64,000 nt of DNA, from contig NC_134087.1 in assembly GCF_000715075.1 (NCBI RefSeq), forward strand, positions 105,811,161 to 105,875,160, read 5' to 3'. The notes under the pieces are model-generated. The model made no database searches. It was given only the letters and a program-made list of their open reading frames with translations, and was not told the origin of the DNA. This document shows, piece after piece, positions 34,610-47,277 of the stretch (its first letter is position 1; every line of letters begins with the position of its first letter). Made by a program: the position numbers and the translations under genes. Source of the stretch: Nicotiana tabacum (Eukaryota; Streptophyta; Magnoliopsida; Solanales; Solanaceae).

Positions 34610-34915
34610 TAAAGGCTGAGTCCAACTGGGCTCTAGCCCAATACATACATTATAAATTATTTGGGTGAGCTAAGTTGAATCTTAATAAAAAATAATAATT
34701 TGGGGAACGGATAATGGCTGAGTCCAAATGAACTCTGGCCCAATACACATATTATCAAGCATTAGATCAACTAAGCGATTTTAATTCAAGAAGATCTGTG
34801 CCTAATGATGAGTTCAAATGACTCTGGCCCAATGTACATTTTATGAATAGCTAAATGAAATTAATCAAGGATGATTTGGGCCTGGGAATGATGAGTCCAA
34901 ATGACTCTGGCCCAA
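34610..34915 (-). repeat. Irregular 80-97 bp repeats in Ogre LTR, 4 copies
   Basis: Each copy carries a TGAGTCCAAATG-ACTCTGGCCCAAT core (about 34615, 34710, 34808, 34890) with diverged spacers. Confidence 0.7.
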
Positions 34916-35890
34916 TACATATTTGTTTGAATGAATATGAGACCAAACATTTGTCATAGCAATTATAAAATTTTACCTATATTTTATTTATTTTTTAAAA
35001 TAGAAATCTAAGAGGAGTTGGGACGGGTAAAGTAAATCAAAAATTTGGTTAAATTTGAGAATTTTCTACTGATTTCCCAAGTTTACTTTCTTATATTATC
35101 ACTATGTTAAAATGATAAGCTTAAAAATTATTGTGCATTTAAACTTTAAAGTGTAAATGGCCTTTAATCAAATCGTCAACTCATTTATTTAGCAGAGAAT
35201 TAGAATACAATTTCAGGAACCCAATTGATTTGGGCCTGAAAATGTATTTTTGGCCTACTGTCTAGTTTGATTGTGAAACCCCGTATTTCATGATCTGAAA
35301 CTAATAGAATTGGAATTACTATATTTGATGGTTTAAAACAACATGATAGAGCTACTAATATATTAAACTAAAGCATTGTACAAGAAAATATAGAAAAGAG
35401 CTAAATTATTACATCTGAATAGTGATAACAAATCTACTTGTTACTACTTTAACAAGTTTTCAAAGAAAAAAATATTGTTTTCTGTTTCTAATATTACATA
35501 GCAATGTATAGATCTTATTAACATACGGAAGCTTTAAACAGATTTTGCAGTTTCTAGAAAACATTAACACAGAGCTAATATAATTTAAATAGTCTCAATA
35601 GTGTAAATAACTATATATGAATTTATATACAACTTCCAACCAAACAACTTTAACTAATCATGATTTATGCAATATTCAAACCAAACAACAAATTTTGATA
35701 ACCAGCAAAAGAAACATAATAATAACAAAATTGAAATTTTACATTGTTGAGAAAGTACCTTGATAGCAGCAAGAAAAAAAAAATAGGAAATAATGTCTCT
35801 TAAAAAGCCTGAAGTATAGAAGCAGCAATGAAACCCAGTAGAATAAAAAAAATAGCCGATTTTTTTTAAAACAGGGAAGGAGTGTGTTTT

Positions 35891-38494
35891 GTTTCTGTAA
35901 TGACCCGACTAGTCGTTTTGATTTTTAGAACCCCATTCTCCTAAATAAAACTTTTCGTGATTACTTTAACTAATTTATGACCTGCGGGAATGGTTGGTTC
36001 GGGATTTTGAAGAATTTGGGTTGAAATATGCTCATTTGATTCCTTAAGATTTTCTTAAAAGGCTAAGTTTGACCTTGGTCAACATTTTTAGCAAACGGAC
36101 GCAGATTCGTGTTTTGACGGTCCCGGAGGGTCCGTAGGAAAATGTGGGACCTAGGCGTATGCCCGAAATCAAATTCCGAGGTCCCTAGCCTGAGTAATGA
36201 ATTTTTATTAGAAATTATTAAACTGAAATTCTAAGGATTTAAAGAAACTATATAATGATTGATCACATTGGTATCGGGCTCGTAGGTTGGTTCCGGAGCC
36301 CAGTACAGGTCCAATATAACATTTAAGACATGCCCGCAAAATTTGGTGTCAATCCGAGTAGTATAAGTACGTTAGAAGTGAATTTAAAAACTTGAAGTTC
36401 ATAAGTTTGATTCAATTGGTTTTAGGGGGTAATTCGTAGATTTAGCGTTGTTTCGAGTGTTCCGAAGGTTCGAGCAGGTCCGTTTCATTATTTCAGACTT
36501 GTCGGTATGTTCGAGCGGGGCTCGGGAGCCCCGAACGTCAATCGGACGAGGTTCGAGTGAAGTTGGAAAAGTTGCGAAGAGCTTAAGCATCTGGTTTCTG
36601 TCATAACCGCACTTGCGGTTGGTCAGCCGCAGATGCGAGACCGCAGAAACGGTCGTCCTCCCGCAGATGCGGCTAAGGCAGGCCAGGCCCAAAACCGCAA
36701 AACGACTCCCAAGCCGCAGAAGCGGTCCCAACCCGCTTGGCCAATTCCGCAGTTGCGGTCTCTTTCTCGCAGAAGCGGGACCGCAGATGCGGAAATCACC
36801 GAAGCAGTGAGCTTCATTACGGGTTCTAAGTTATTTTTGCCACTTTTCATTCCTTCATTGGGCGATTTTGGAGCTTTTGAGAGAAGACTTCCACCTAGCA
36901 TCTTGAGGTAAGTTTGTTCCACCTATTTCTAGTTTAATACTTGTGTCTTAGGTAGATTAAACACTAGGATTAAGGTAAAATTATGGGGTTAGAGTAAAAC
37001 CTAGGGTTTTGATAAAAGTTAGATTTGACCACGAAAATTGTTATGAAATAAATTAGAAATCATATATTATTGATCCTTGGGTTATGAAGAACAACTTTCT
37101 TTGAAAAATTTCGAAATCAGGGCACGTGGTCCCGGGGTCGGATTTTAGGAAAATTGTGTTTAAGGGTGGTGAATTGCTTAAATAGCTAGAATGAGACCTT
37201 GTGAGCTTGTATTGACTAGTTACAACCTCGTTTATTTAGTTTTGGATCGTTCGGCTCCAAATTGAGAGTTCAGGCTCGTTCTTGGTATTGGAAGTGCACT
37301 TTGGAGCGACGTGAGTCTCCTATCTAACCTTGTAAGATGGAATTATCCCCATAGGTGATGTAATCTAATAAGTTGCAATTATATGCGGGGGCTACGTACG
37401 CACTAGGTGACGAGAATCCGTGCGTAGCTACTATTATGCTAAGTCTTGGTAGTTTAGGACCCAAAAGCATGCTTTATGTGGTATTCTTGCAACTCTATGT
37501 TTAATTTGGATTGTTTAAATCATGGTGATTATGATAAGTGAGACTAGTTAAGAGGAACATGATCTTTCTTGGCTTTTTTTTAAAGAGAAGTTGATAATTC
37601 AGTGAGTAATTGCTCCCCAGTTATATGTTCTTGTTTGCATGTTGTTGTGTTTAATTACATTTGACCACGTCACATGGTTGATTCGCGAGCGGGGTAATAG
37701 ATACATCTATGGTTTATGCCGTTTGACACTCGGCAGTGCACAATTTACTTTTATGTTGTATCGGGCCGTACGACCTCGGCACTACTTGCGCATGTTTTAC
37801 TTGGTATTTTTCTATGACTTGAGCTTATTATTTGTCGTGGAATGGAAGTTTCCAGTTGTGAAATTATCTAGGAGAGGACCTGTTAGTTCTTGCTATACAC
37901 TGCTAATTATTTGTTTTATTCATGCGCAGTATAATTCATCTCTCATAATATTTGACCCTAATAAGTGTCAAGTCGACTTTTCATCTCTACTTCTTCGAGA
38001 TTAAACATGATACTTACTGGGTACATATTATTTATGTACTCATACTATACTTCTATACTTAATTGTACATGATCTGAGACAGGTACAGCTGGCTATCAGT
38101 CTGGTGTGCATCCCTGAGCACATTTCGAGACCTCCACGGTGAGTTGCTCCCTTCCTGTGCCGTTCAGCAGCTTGATGGAGTCTCTCTTTATTTATTTTTG
38201 TTGTCTATTCTATTTCGGGCAGTAGGATAGAGTTATTCTTTTGTATATTCTACTAGTTGCCCACAACTTGCGACACCAGGTCTCGGCACACCCATTAGTA
38301 GACTATTCTTTTGGAAATTTGTGTAATTATTTTGGTATATTACTCTTTATTACTTGTTTTAAACTTTAACTTAGTTGCTGCAAATATTTTGGTAAAAGTA
38401 AAATGAGAACTTATTTATATTTTTGCATTGGCTTTCCCAGCAATGGTGTTGGGCGCCATCATGAATTATTATGGAAATGGGTCGTAACAGTTTC
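35891..38494 (+). mobile_element. Tekay-type solo LTR with target duplication (LTR 35896-38489)
   Basis: The LTR starts TGTAATGACCCGACTAG and ends GGGTCGTAACA (2594 bp). It is flanked on both sides by GTTTC (35891-35895 and 38490-38494). The other Ogre LTR retains the unoccupied site with a single GTTTC at 13165-13169, which proves the insertion. No internal domains remain, so the element collapsed to a solo LTR. It carries the CCGCAGATGCGG word cluster at 36606-36794. Confidence 0.95.
36606..36794 (+). promoter_or_regulatory. CpG-rich repeated-word cluster in solo LTR
   Basis: At least ten words of the CCGCAGATGCGG, CCGCAGAAGCGG and CCGCACTTGCGG type, several perfect palindromes around a variable centre. 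No clear TATA box follows, although TTATTTTTGCC lies about 40 bp on. Confidence 0.6.
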
Positions 38495-38642
38495 TGAAAT
38501 ATCAAGGTTGATTTCCCAGAAATTTTCTTTCGAAGATGGAGAGAAAAGTCTTAAGGCACTGTAGTAACTTTTTGTGTATTTGTATGTAAGTGTATATCCC
38601 TTTGTGTAGGTGTATTCAAATCTCCTTATAAGAAAAAAAGTG

Positions 38643-38651
38643 TTTATATAG
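38643..38651 (-). promoter_or_regulatory. Candidate TATA box of Ogre/Tat 5' LTR
   Basis: The minus strand reads CTCTATATAAACAC, a good plant TATA box. The equivalent segment of the 3' LTR (about 13290-13370) has unrelated sequence, so only one LTR keeps it. Confidence 0.5.
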
Positions 38652-40717
38652 AGTGAGGGAGTGAAAGGGATAAGGGTTAGGGTACCAAAAGGGAATCTGC
38701 CAGCATCCCTAAAATCAGGGAAAGAGCATCTTTTCCTCAACAGAAAGGGACAGCTGTCCAATTTCTAGTACCCTCATATCTCACAATATGGACAACTGTC
38801 CAATTTCTGGATATTTTGGGATCTTATCCTTATCCTTCTTACTCAGCATTGGGACAGCTGTCACTATTCTAAAAGTTTCTAGCAATTTCTAAAAGATTTC
38901 AGAATTAAGATTTCCAAAATTGACCCTTAAGGGTATTAGAATTGCCTCAGAACCAGACTGGTTCTGGGCCTGAGTCAGGTAACTCTTGGTCTAAAGACTT
39001 GGGCTCTTAAGCTTTACTAAAGCTATGGGCCTGTCTATAACAAACAGGCCCAATTTTTAAGCCTAGTTAAATGGGCTAATCACTGAAGCCCAACTCCTAA
39101 ACAAACCAAACTAAACAAACATGCATCTAAAACTAATTACTAGTTTTAACCTAACCAACTTCATTTAATTAATTTAAACAAAAAAATAACAGAAAACACA
39201 TAAAGCAATAGTACTGAAAAATAACATAAAAATTACTAAAATAAAACACAATAAAAAATATATAAAGGAAAGTAATTACACAAAACTATTTTTGGCAAAA
39301 ATGGAATCTAGTTGTTAAAAACCCTCGTGCCAAGACACTCACCCGAAATATGATATCCATGGTGAGAGATCTTGGCACGAGGATTATTAGATAAACTAGG
39401 GAAAAGTGGATCTAGGGTTTTGGTGGAACTTAGATCTAAGATCTAGGGCTTTTGGTGGGGTATTTTTGGGATCTATAGGTAGACTAGAGTTCTAGGGGTG
39501 TGGTGGTGATATGGTATGAGTTTAGATAGGTTTAGGGTTTTGCCATTACCATAGGCGATTTCCGGCGGTGGCTCTAGGGTTTTTAAGTTTTTAGATCTGA
39601 GATCCGTTATTTTTGGTAGGGTTTTTGGGGATTTGATTGGTATGGTGAGATTCAGGGAGGTGAAGAGAGTGTATGGGGTGAGTTTGAGAGGCTTTGGGGT
39701 TCTGCTGCCGCCGTGGACAATTTTCGGTGGGCGGCATATGGGGGCGGCTTGCTAGGGTTTTATTTTTTGGCTAATATTGTATCTTGATGTTGGTGGGGTA
39801 GGGTAGAGGAAAAGAAGAGTAGTTGATTGATGTAGGTTTGAGGCTATTAGGTTAAGTCCGGCCGGTGGAGGCGATTTCCGGTCGGCGGTCATCGATAGTT
39901 TGAGTGGCGGTGGATGGTGGTGCGATTTCCGGTGTGTTGAAGAGTGAGGGTGAAGAGGCGGCTAAGGCTTGGGGTGAGGTTAGAGAGAGATGGTGTGAGA
40001 GAGTGGAGGAACGAAAATGAGGGGTAAGGGGGTATTAGGACAATTAAATACTTATGGGTAGATGAGTTCTGGGCCGTTGGATCTATTGAAGATCAACGAC
40101 CAGGATTGATTGGCACCAAAACGGTGACGTTTGGTTTAGCGAAGGGCTGGACCGGTTTGGGTATTGGGCTTGGGTAATTTGGACAGTGTATTTGGAGATT
40201 GGGCAAGTTGAAATTGGCCCAGTCCGACCAAAGTTAATTAAAACCCATTTTGTCTAATTAACTTTTAAAAACTATTTAATTTAATCAAATTTTAAATTAA
40301 GTACTAAATTATCTTAAATTGTAAAATTAAACTAACTATATATTTGTATTATTTACATAATTAGTCAATCTAAAAAAATTTAAAAGAAAAATTACCAATT
40401 TTAATCACTAGAACTAAAAATGTTAAAACAAATAATTTTTGTAATTTTCTTTTTAATAATATAATCAAATCATGTAATTAGGTACTAGATTAAATTAGAA
40501 ACCTAATAATTCTATATGATGAAGATTTAAATATTTTTGTTATTTTCCATGATTTCAAAAATGCTAAAAATGCATGAAAAAATGCAACTAAATGCGGATA
40601 ATTGCAAATAATTACCAAAAATTCCTAAATATCTATAAAAATTAAAAGTAATTAAGAAAAATCTATATTTTGATTATGTGGGAGTATTTTTGGTGTGGAA
40701 AAAATTACGTGTTCACA

Positions 40718-41600
40718 AGAGTCAACTGACACCAACACCTGGGGATAATTCCATTGCAGAAGGGAATGATATTACACCACTTTGGAGTGCAAAAGGTACA
40801 CAACAAAATCCAAAAAGGAACTTTAATTTACATTGTGATTACTGCAAGTTAAAAGGTCACACTAAGAAAAATTATTACCAATTAGTTGGCTATCCCCCAA
40901 ACTATAAGGGAAGAAAGAAGACTGGGATAACTGCCAACAATGTGTCCACCTTTGGTAGACATTTGGACCAAAATTCTAGTTTGACCCCTGGGTAGAATTT
41001 TCCTAGGGGTATCACCAAGGTTACATCACCCATGGTCGTGGACACAGATTTTCTGGTGAAGAACATCATGGATCAGGTTTCATTAGTGATATCCATGGTC
41101 AGGGTTTCACTACATATGATCAGGGTCAAAACATGGTGAACAATGTTGTTGCATGCCAAAATGCAACCGATGTGAATGCAGGTGCTGCATCTATGGTTTT
41201 CACTCAAGAACAATATAGCCAGATCCTGAAAATGCTGAGCAAAGGTAATAGTACTAAAGAAGCAGCTAATGCATCAAGTATTGTTACTTCCTTCCTTGCA
41301 AATGATAGGAATGATAAATGGATTCAAGATAGTGGAGCTACAAATCATATGGCAGCAGACAATGGTATGCTATCTACAATTACTAAACAAGAGAATTAGA
41401 GGGTGCTCTTACCTAATGGTAGTAGAGTCTCTATTACACATGTAGGGAGTTCATAATTAATGCAATAAAACATTCATATTATTTTATGTGTACCTAAATT
41501 CAAGTTCAAATTATTACCAATAGCAAAGTTGATACGAGAGCTAAGATGTTTTATGTCATTCTATCCTGAGATTTGCCTGATACAGGACCTTTACACTGGG
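40718..41600 (+). pseudogene. Ty1/copia gag and protease fragment (part 1)
   Basis: The frame contains a zinc-knuckle-like CDYCKLKGHTKKNYYQLVGYP, in which the last Cys is Tyr. About 400 bp on is the copia protease motif WIQDSGATNHM (catalytic Asp in DSGA), followed by broken sequence leading to the ...QDLYTG lead-in to integrase. Stops occur at 40993 and 41397. The 5' end is cut at 40718 by the Ogre LTR and the 3' end at 41600 by a Tekay solo LTR; the element resumes at 58686. Confidence 0.85.
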
Positions 41601-43039
41601 TATTATGACCCAAAATCCATAATAGGTCGCGATGGCACTTAACGCTGCCGTTAGGCAAGCCCACCAGTGAGCCTACAATTTCGTTATCCCTTTTTTAACT
41701 TTTAAAACAAAAGTTTCCTTTTTAAAGAAACCAAATAAGTAAGATCTCATGCAACTGTACATACTCTTTTCTCAACAAAAGAAATACTAGAATGAGAAAA
41801 TACATAAACCATAGTTATAGTAATGATGAGTACAACAGTACATAAATGCTAAATTCCCCCAAAACTCGGTGCCACAAGTGCATGAGTAATCTAGAGAATA
41901 TACAAAACTAATACAACTATTGTCTGAAGGGTAATAAATAGAAATAATAAACAAGGAAGAGGGAGACTCCGGTGCTGCAGATCTAAGAAAGGCAAGCAGC
42001 TCACCACTAAGTCTCCGTAGAAGTACGGCTACGCGCCGGTGTGACCACTGATAGTACCTGTCTCATTACCTGCACTCAGTGAAGAAGTGTAGCGTAAGTA
42101 CAAAAACATAACGCGTACCCAGTAAGTATCTAGTCGAATCTCAAAGAAGTAGTGATGAGGGGTCGACTTGACACTTACTAGTGGTCGAATAGTAATGGAA
42201 ATACATAAAGTAGATATGGAGAATGTACAACAAGTAGCAACAAAACAAATAAAAGTAATTACAGTAATTCCACACATGAGTCATATCAAATCATGAAACA
42301 TGTCATAACTGGCCTTGAAGGCGCTAACTCAACTATTACCAAACCAAATCCGGTCTCAAGTATTAGGCACGAAGTTGCCGAGGAGAACGACCTGATCCCA
42401 TAAGAATAGTGTTACCATACTGCTGAGGAGAGCGGCCCGATCTCATAAGAGTAGAGAAATATACCTTGCTCACAAAAGTACATGCGAGTCAAGAAGACAA
42501 GGATCCATAGTTCATTAAATATTTTTCAATTTTTCCAAAGTAAGATGCTAAATCAGTATCTTTATTCTGATTATCAATCTCATTCATAATCAAGGAAATC
42601 AGTACATAGGATAGATACAAATAGCATAATTAAAGCATGATGTGAATCTATGTCTACCCAGACATAACATAAATATAGCTACGTACGGACTCTAGTCACC
42701 TCGTGCGTAGGTAGCTCCCCAGTCCCCACAATAAGTAGCACACAACAATTAATACACCTAAGGGAATAAATTCCCTCTTACAAGATTAAGCAAGATACTT
42801 ACCTCGCTTTCAAGTCCACGAAGCGGCTCTTTAACCTCACTAGAATTCCCCAAACAAAGCTGAGCAATCCAAAACTAATCAAAGTTGTATAGACTAATCA
42901 ATAAGTGATCAAAAGTTCATAATTTAACCACTAGAGTAATTACCCAACCCAATTTGGAAGGTTACTTAAATTCACCCCGAGCCCACACGCTCGGATTTAA
43001 AAAGTTTTTGCAAATAAGTATTACTCATAACCTCATGAA
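41601..43039 (-). mobile_element. Tekay-type solo LTR, part 1 (3' half)
   Basis: On the minus strand this is the distal part of an LTR whose start is at 58680; it ends here with GGGTCATAATA (expected CA mutated). The copia sequence resumes in register after a 5-bp flank: left CTGGG (41596-41600), right CAAGG (58681-58685), a diverged target duplication. No internal domains exist, so it is a solo LTR. It is split by the LARD at 43040. Confidence 0.82.
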
Positions 43040-45782
43040 TGTAGACGTGTAATTTTTGACCCTCCCCGGGAATTTTCACATTTTTAGCGTGAATATTTAA
43101 ATTGGGTCTAATATAGCTATTTTAACTATTTTACTTTATTTCGTCGCAAAAGAAAAATTACAAAAAATATATATATAAATTTTAGCTTATATATTTCTCA
43201 TAAACTTGAAAAAATACAAAAAATAGTACCTTATTTTTTTACTTTATATAATTTCGAAAATTATAAAAATATAGTTTTATTAATGTTCTGTAGTCCTTTT
43301 AATCTAGAAAAATACAAAAAAAAGTACTTTATATTTTTATCGTTGTATAATTTTGAAAATTACAAAAAAAGTTATTAACGTTTTGTAGCCATTTTAATCT
43401 TGAAAAATACAAAAATAGTACTTTATATTTTATCTTTATATAAAAACGAAAATGACAAAAATAGTTTTATTTATGCTTTGTAGCTATTTTAATCTTGAAA
43501 AAATACTAAAAAAAAAAAAGAAGAAGAAATAGTGTTGTTTTAAATGTTAGTCTTATTTTGGTAGTTATTTTGCTTGCATAGGATTAATTGAATAACATCG
43601 TGTTTTTATTCGGGTCTGGGCAAAGAATAATATTTGGGTTTAAACTACCCGTTTTTAGGCCTAATTTTCGGACCTAACCCATAATAATCCGAGCCCACCA
43701 CACATGGGGGACACGCGTGGGGAACACGGACGGAACACAACACATTGGGAACCTCACCACGCATGGGGGACACAAGTCTTGGACCCCTACACACGTGAGG
43801 TCCATGTTCTTTGAACAAGGACGAAACACACGAGGGAGGGTGGATTTTAAAGGATAAAAAATTAGAAAGGAGGGGGGAGACCACATACACGCCTGTTCTC
43901 TTCTTCTTCATGAAGAAAGAACTGAACAAAGATAAAAAACCCTCACGCCATAGCCCATTGCCTCCTCCTCTTTCACGTCCAAACGACCACAAGTTTTCCG
44001 TCGCGTCGACCACCCCGTCGAGCACCAGTCACTGTAGCTGCTTCACGTCCTTTCCCCATCGTCTTCCCCACCTCCAAACCTCTCCATAACAACCAGCAAA
44101 CGACCCCTTTCGTCGCCGAAAAAACCAGTAGCTCGTCGCTTCCTCGCGCCTAGCAGTGAACCAAACAGCCCGGCGACCATAACCAGCCTCCCCATCGCTT
44201 CCTCGCGTCCAGCCTCATCGTCTCACACTGTCACTCATCAGCGAACACCACCGAAAAACCACGACCACTGCTGCTTCACCATCTCCAGTCCAGCGAGCAG
44301 CTGTTGCTGCGTTTCTTCTCCTTCGTCGCCAACACTACTCCTTCAGTCCGAAGAACCAGCAGTCTGCTTCTTCCTCACATCCAAACGACCCCTTCTGCTT
44401 CATCTTCTCGTATCAGTCTGCTGCGTCGAAAAAAAACCAGCAGCAGCCAACATCTCGGGTCACTGACAGTCTTGGTTCGAGCTTTCTATTTCCGTTGAGG
44501 TCATCATTGTTCGTCGAGCTCCGGTACGTCGAGGTTGTTGTCCGAGGTTTCGTCGCAGTTCCAACGCATCAGACGTTAATCACAAGTAGGTCACCTCTGC
44601 CCATGTCCTTCATATTTGCTGTTGGTAATATGTATATGTGATTGTTGAAATACAACCCTAGTTCATACGGATAGTATGCAATCGAGCGAGACATATATAC
44701 ATGATGTTTGTGAATTGCTATTTCTTGTTAATTAACTCCGTATGATATTGAAATTTAGTCGTGAATGACTTTTCCTTTGTTTCGTTACTTTTAGTAGTTA
44801 TTTGGCATTTTGTTTCTTCATGTTTAGATTGTTGTTATCCAAATATTTGTCACAATAGGTGTTTGTACACATTCTGAAAGATGTTAATTATTTTAGTTTA
44901 TCTTAATAGTTGCTTATACGTGTAGTAGTAATTTTAAAATTATAGTAGTAATTTTAATTCCATGAAAAAAATACTCTTTTCATCAAATAAGTTCACGCTA
45001 AAACCCATGGCCTCCACTTAATTAATTTTAGTCCTTTAGAAATCGAGGTGTGCCATCAGTTGAATTTTCCATGACATCGCAAAGTAGAAAATTGTAGTTG
45101 CCTTAAGCTTACCCTTTTAAAATAAAAATGAGACGAGCCTCGCCAAATAAAAACGCACAGATTGCGGGGCCCTCACAAAAATATATGTGTTAATTACTTA
45201 GAATTCGGGAGGGTCACTTAGTGAATTTCACGACCTTTTTCCCAAAATAAACACGCGATAGTCTCGTTAGGCGCGTGTTTAATAGTCTACTTTCTTGAGC
45301 TTGGGTGTGCATTCATGCGACCCAAATCGAAATCCCAAAACATCAAATAAAATGTGTTCCGGATTATGGGTGCATTTCATGTGATGCAATCCAAAGACGT
45401 ATTTTAAACGATGTTCACATTCTTTTAAAAATAATAATAATAAAGTGGTAAAAAGTTAAAATTGGCACACAGGTTCATAATTGTATTAAAATCAGATAAA
45501 TAAGCCGAATATGATAGTTGAGCGACCGTGCTAGAACCACGGAACTCGGGAATGCCTAACACCTTCTCCCGGGTTAACAGAATTCCTTATTCGGATTTCT
45601 GGTTCGTAGACTGTAATATGGAGTCATTCTTTTCCTCGATTCGGGATTAAATTGGTGACTTGGGAGACCCTAAATCTCCCAAGTGGCGACTCTGAAATAA
45701 ATAAACAAATCCCGTTTCGATTGTCCTTTAATTGGAAAAAACTCCTACGCCCCTTGCGGGGGCGGAAAAAGGAGGTGTGACA
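43040..45782 (+). mobile_element. LARD 5' LTR
   Basis: Starts TGTAGACGTGTAATTTTTG and ends GGAGGTGTGACA (2743 bp). It holds AT-rich 95-100 bp repeats (43200-43520), a GC/CpG-rich CGTCG block (about 43980-44580) and a conserved U5 end. The open frame at 43645-44025 has no domain and is not called. Confidence 0.92.
43200..43520 (+). repeat. AT-rich 95-100 bp repeats in LARD LTR, 3-4 copies
   Basis: Each copy has a CTTGAAAAATACAAAAATAG core followed by TACTTTATAT and a GAAAATTACAAAAA string. The same set is at 54790-55110 in the 3' LTR. Confidence 0.7.
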
Positions 45783-45786
45783 GCTC

Positions 45787-45803
45787 TGGCGACTCTGCTG
45801 GGA
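45787..45803 (+). other. Primer binding site of the LARD
   Basis: TGGCGACTCTGCTGGGA, four bases (GCTC) after the LTR, differs from the Ogre/Tat site at only two positions. Confidence 0.85.
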
Positions 45804-46440
45804 TTATCACCTAGAACCACTGGTTCAGGGTTCAGAACTCGAGCTTGGAATAATTGTTGTATTTGGCTTCGTTTGATTTTGTTACAGGATTTGTGCTTAA
45901 TGTGCTAATTGACTGCTTTTACCGCTTTGATATTATGTGAACTGTATATAAACTGTGCCGAAACCGATCTCCTCTCTGAGTCTTCCAAATCATGAAGAAG
46001 GGTACACTTCGTGTGACTTCTTTTCTGTATAGTGTCTAATTCCCAATTTAGAACGAGGTTGGATAAGTTGCAAAGCCGATGAAACTTCTGTATTCCCGGT
46101 ACGCTGCCTCCCCCTCGGCTCGAGCTGTCCGCTCGGGTAAGCCAAGTCTAAAACAAACACCCAAGTTCCGAACCTAGAATAACTCAACTTCATGCCGGAT
46201 CCCTAGTAGGAACGTTTATTTGCATCATGTGCATTTGACTTAGGGGACTCAACACAGGGGTTGGGTCCGTCTAGGACAAGCAACCTGAAAATAATAGACC
46301 ATCTTTTGGCATCTTATGTGCTACATATTGTATTTATTCAAGGGTGAATGGGTCATTTGGCGGACCAATGATAGTTGCGGACAAATGACACACCTGGTTA
46401 TGCTGATCACGTTAAATAAGAAGGCCGCACGTTTTTTTAT
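45804..46440 (+). other. LARD 5' leader
   Basis: Homologous to the Ogre/Tat leader (33096-33697) to about 46310. No start codon or frame is conserved between the two, pointing to RNA-level function. Confidence 0.75.
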
Positions 46441-46680
46441 AAGCATGGTGTTATTTTAATAAAAAGCATGGGGAACAATTGTGGAGTCCAAGAAGTCTTG
46501 GAATTCCCTATGTCCCCCATGCTTCATTTTTGGGAAAAACACATGGGGAACATTTGTGAAATCCAAGAAGTCTTGGAATTCCCTATGTCCCCCATGCTTC
46601 ATATTTTGGGAAAAGCACATGGGGAACATTTGTGGAATCCAAGAAGTCTTGGAAATCCCTATGTCTCCCATGCCACATTT
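46440..46680 (+). repeat. About 75-bp repeat x3, each a long hairpin
   Basis: Each unit has CATGGGGAACA at one end and TGTCCCCCATGC at the other, with a central CCAAGAAGTCTTGG palindrome. Units start at 46468, 46542 and 46618. The whole unit can fold on itself. Confidence 0.85.
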
Positions 46681-47133
46681 TTTAAAATAATAATAAATAA
46701 AAAAATAAAAAAAAGAGCATGAAAATTCAAAAAGATTTTGTATTTCGTCATCATTTTCCGAAAATCAAAAAGGGAGGAAAAGAAAATTCAATTTTTTTGT
46801 ATGTTTCATCCATTTTCAAAAAAAATCATCAAAATTATTTTCCTTTACTGCCGCTCTAGAAAAGTCTTTTTCTTCTAGGCCACCATTTTCAAAAATCTAA
46901 AAATATTTTTTATTTGGTTCTTTAGAAAATACAAAAATATATTCTTTTAAATTCTTCTCAAAATCCAAAAAAATATTTTCATTCTTTTTTCAAAGTTCGA
47001 AAAGAAAATTCAAGATTCAAAAATATTCCAAAAACAAAATCCAAAAAAATATTCTTCTTTTTAAGTTTCTCTTTCGAAAAAGTCCAAAATTCAAACAAAA
47101 AAAGAAGAGCTAATTTGTTTACTTTATTTACTG
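46681..47133 (+). other. LARD A-rich non-coding stretch
   Basis: Low-complexity A-rich sequence with CAAAAATATTC words. No gene. Confidence 0.6.
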
Positions 47134-47185
47134 GCCCGAACTACGCGGGTTTGATTCTCACCGGATGTGAGATACGTAGGCAACC
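47134..47185 (+). other. Hairpin module H1 (LARD)
   Basis: CCGAACTACG ... TTGATT, inner stem CTCAC (47157-47161) loop CGGAT, GTGAG (47167-47171), then ATACGTAGGCAAC. Outer arms CTACG (47141-47145) and CGTAG (47175-47179). An A-rich tract follows (47215-47255). Confidence 0.8.
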
Positions 47186-47277
47186 CTCATCGGGTCCAAC
47201 CCCACCTTTTGCTAAAATAGCCAAAAACAAATAAATAATAAAAAAAACATGTCAAAATTTTAATTCTCTCATAAAGA

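Larger units (their letters stand above)
12399..40717 (-). mobile_element. Ogre/Tat-lineage Ty3/gypsy retrotransposon, minus strand, rearranged
   Basis: The minus-strand order is 5' LTR (40717-33719), primer site (33714-33698), leader, ORF1, gag, protease (duplicated), RT, RNase H, second RNase H, integrase (to 18116), long 3' UTR with a tandem array, polypurine tract (15284-15272) and truncated 3' LTR (15271-12399). Two RNase H regions, an ORF ahead of gag, very long LTRs (about 4.4 kb without the inserted solo LTR) and the TGGCGACTCTACTGGGG primer site are hallmarks of Ogre/Tat. The right flank 40718 is copia gag, so it inserted into that element. No intact frame remains. The 3' LTR lost its distal 1.4 kb where element B was inserted and rearranged. 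Confidence 0.88.
33719..40717 (-). mobile_element. Ogre/Tat 5' LTR, interrupted by a solo LTR
   Basis: On the minus strand it starts at 40717 with TGTGAACACGTAATTTTTTCC and ends at 33719 with AAAGAGGTGTGATA (final CA mutated to TA). Excluding the inserted solo LTR and one target copy it is about 4.4 kb. Its terminal 300 bp aligns with the U5 end of the LARD LTR (CACCTTCTCCCGG, CTCAAGTGGCGACTCTGAAT, AAACTCC). The right flank AGAGT opens into copia gag. Confidence 0.88.

Noticed and set aside
40718..40993. Intact host zinc-finger gene (CCHC-like frame starting at 40678)
   Set aside because: The start lies in the Ogre LTR, the last Cys is missing, and copia protease and integrase motifs follow, so it is a gag fragment.
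43645..44025. 126-codon frame in the LARD 5' LTR, repeated in the 3' LTR (55173-55577)
   Set aside because: Duplicated only because the LTRs are duplicated; no domain, and it runs antisense to the element.
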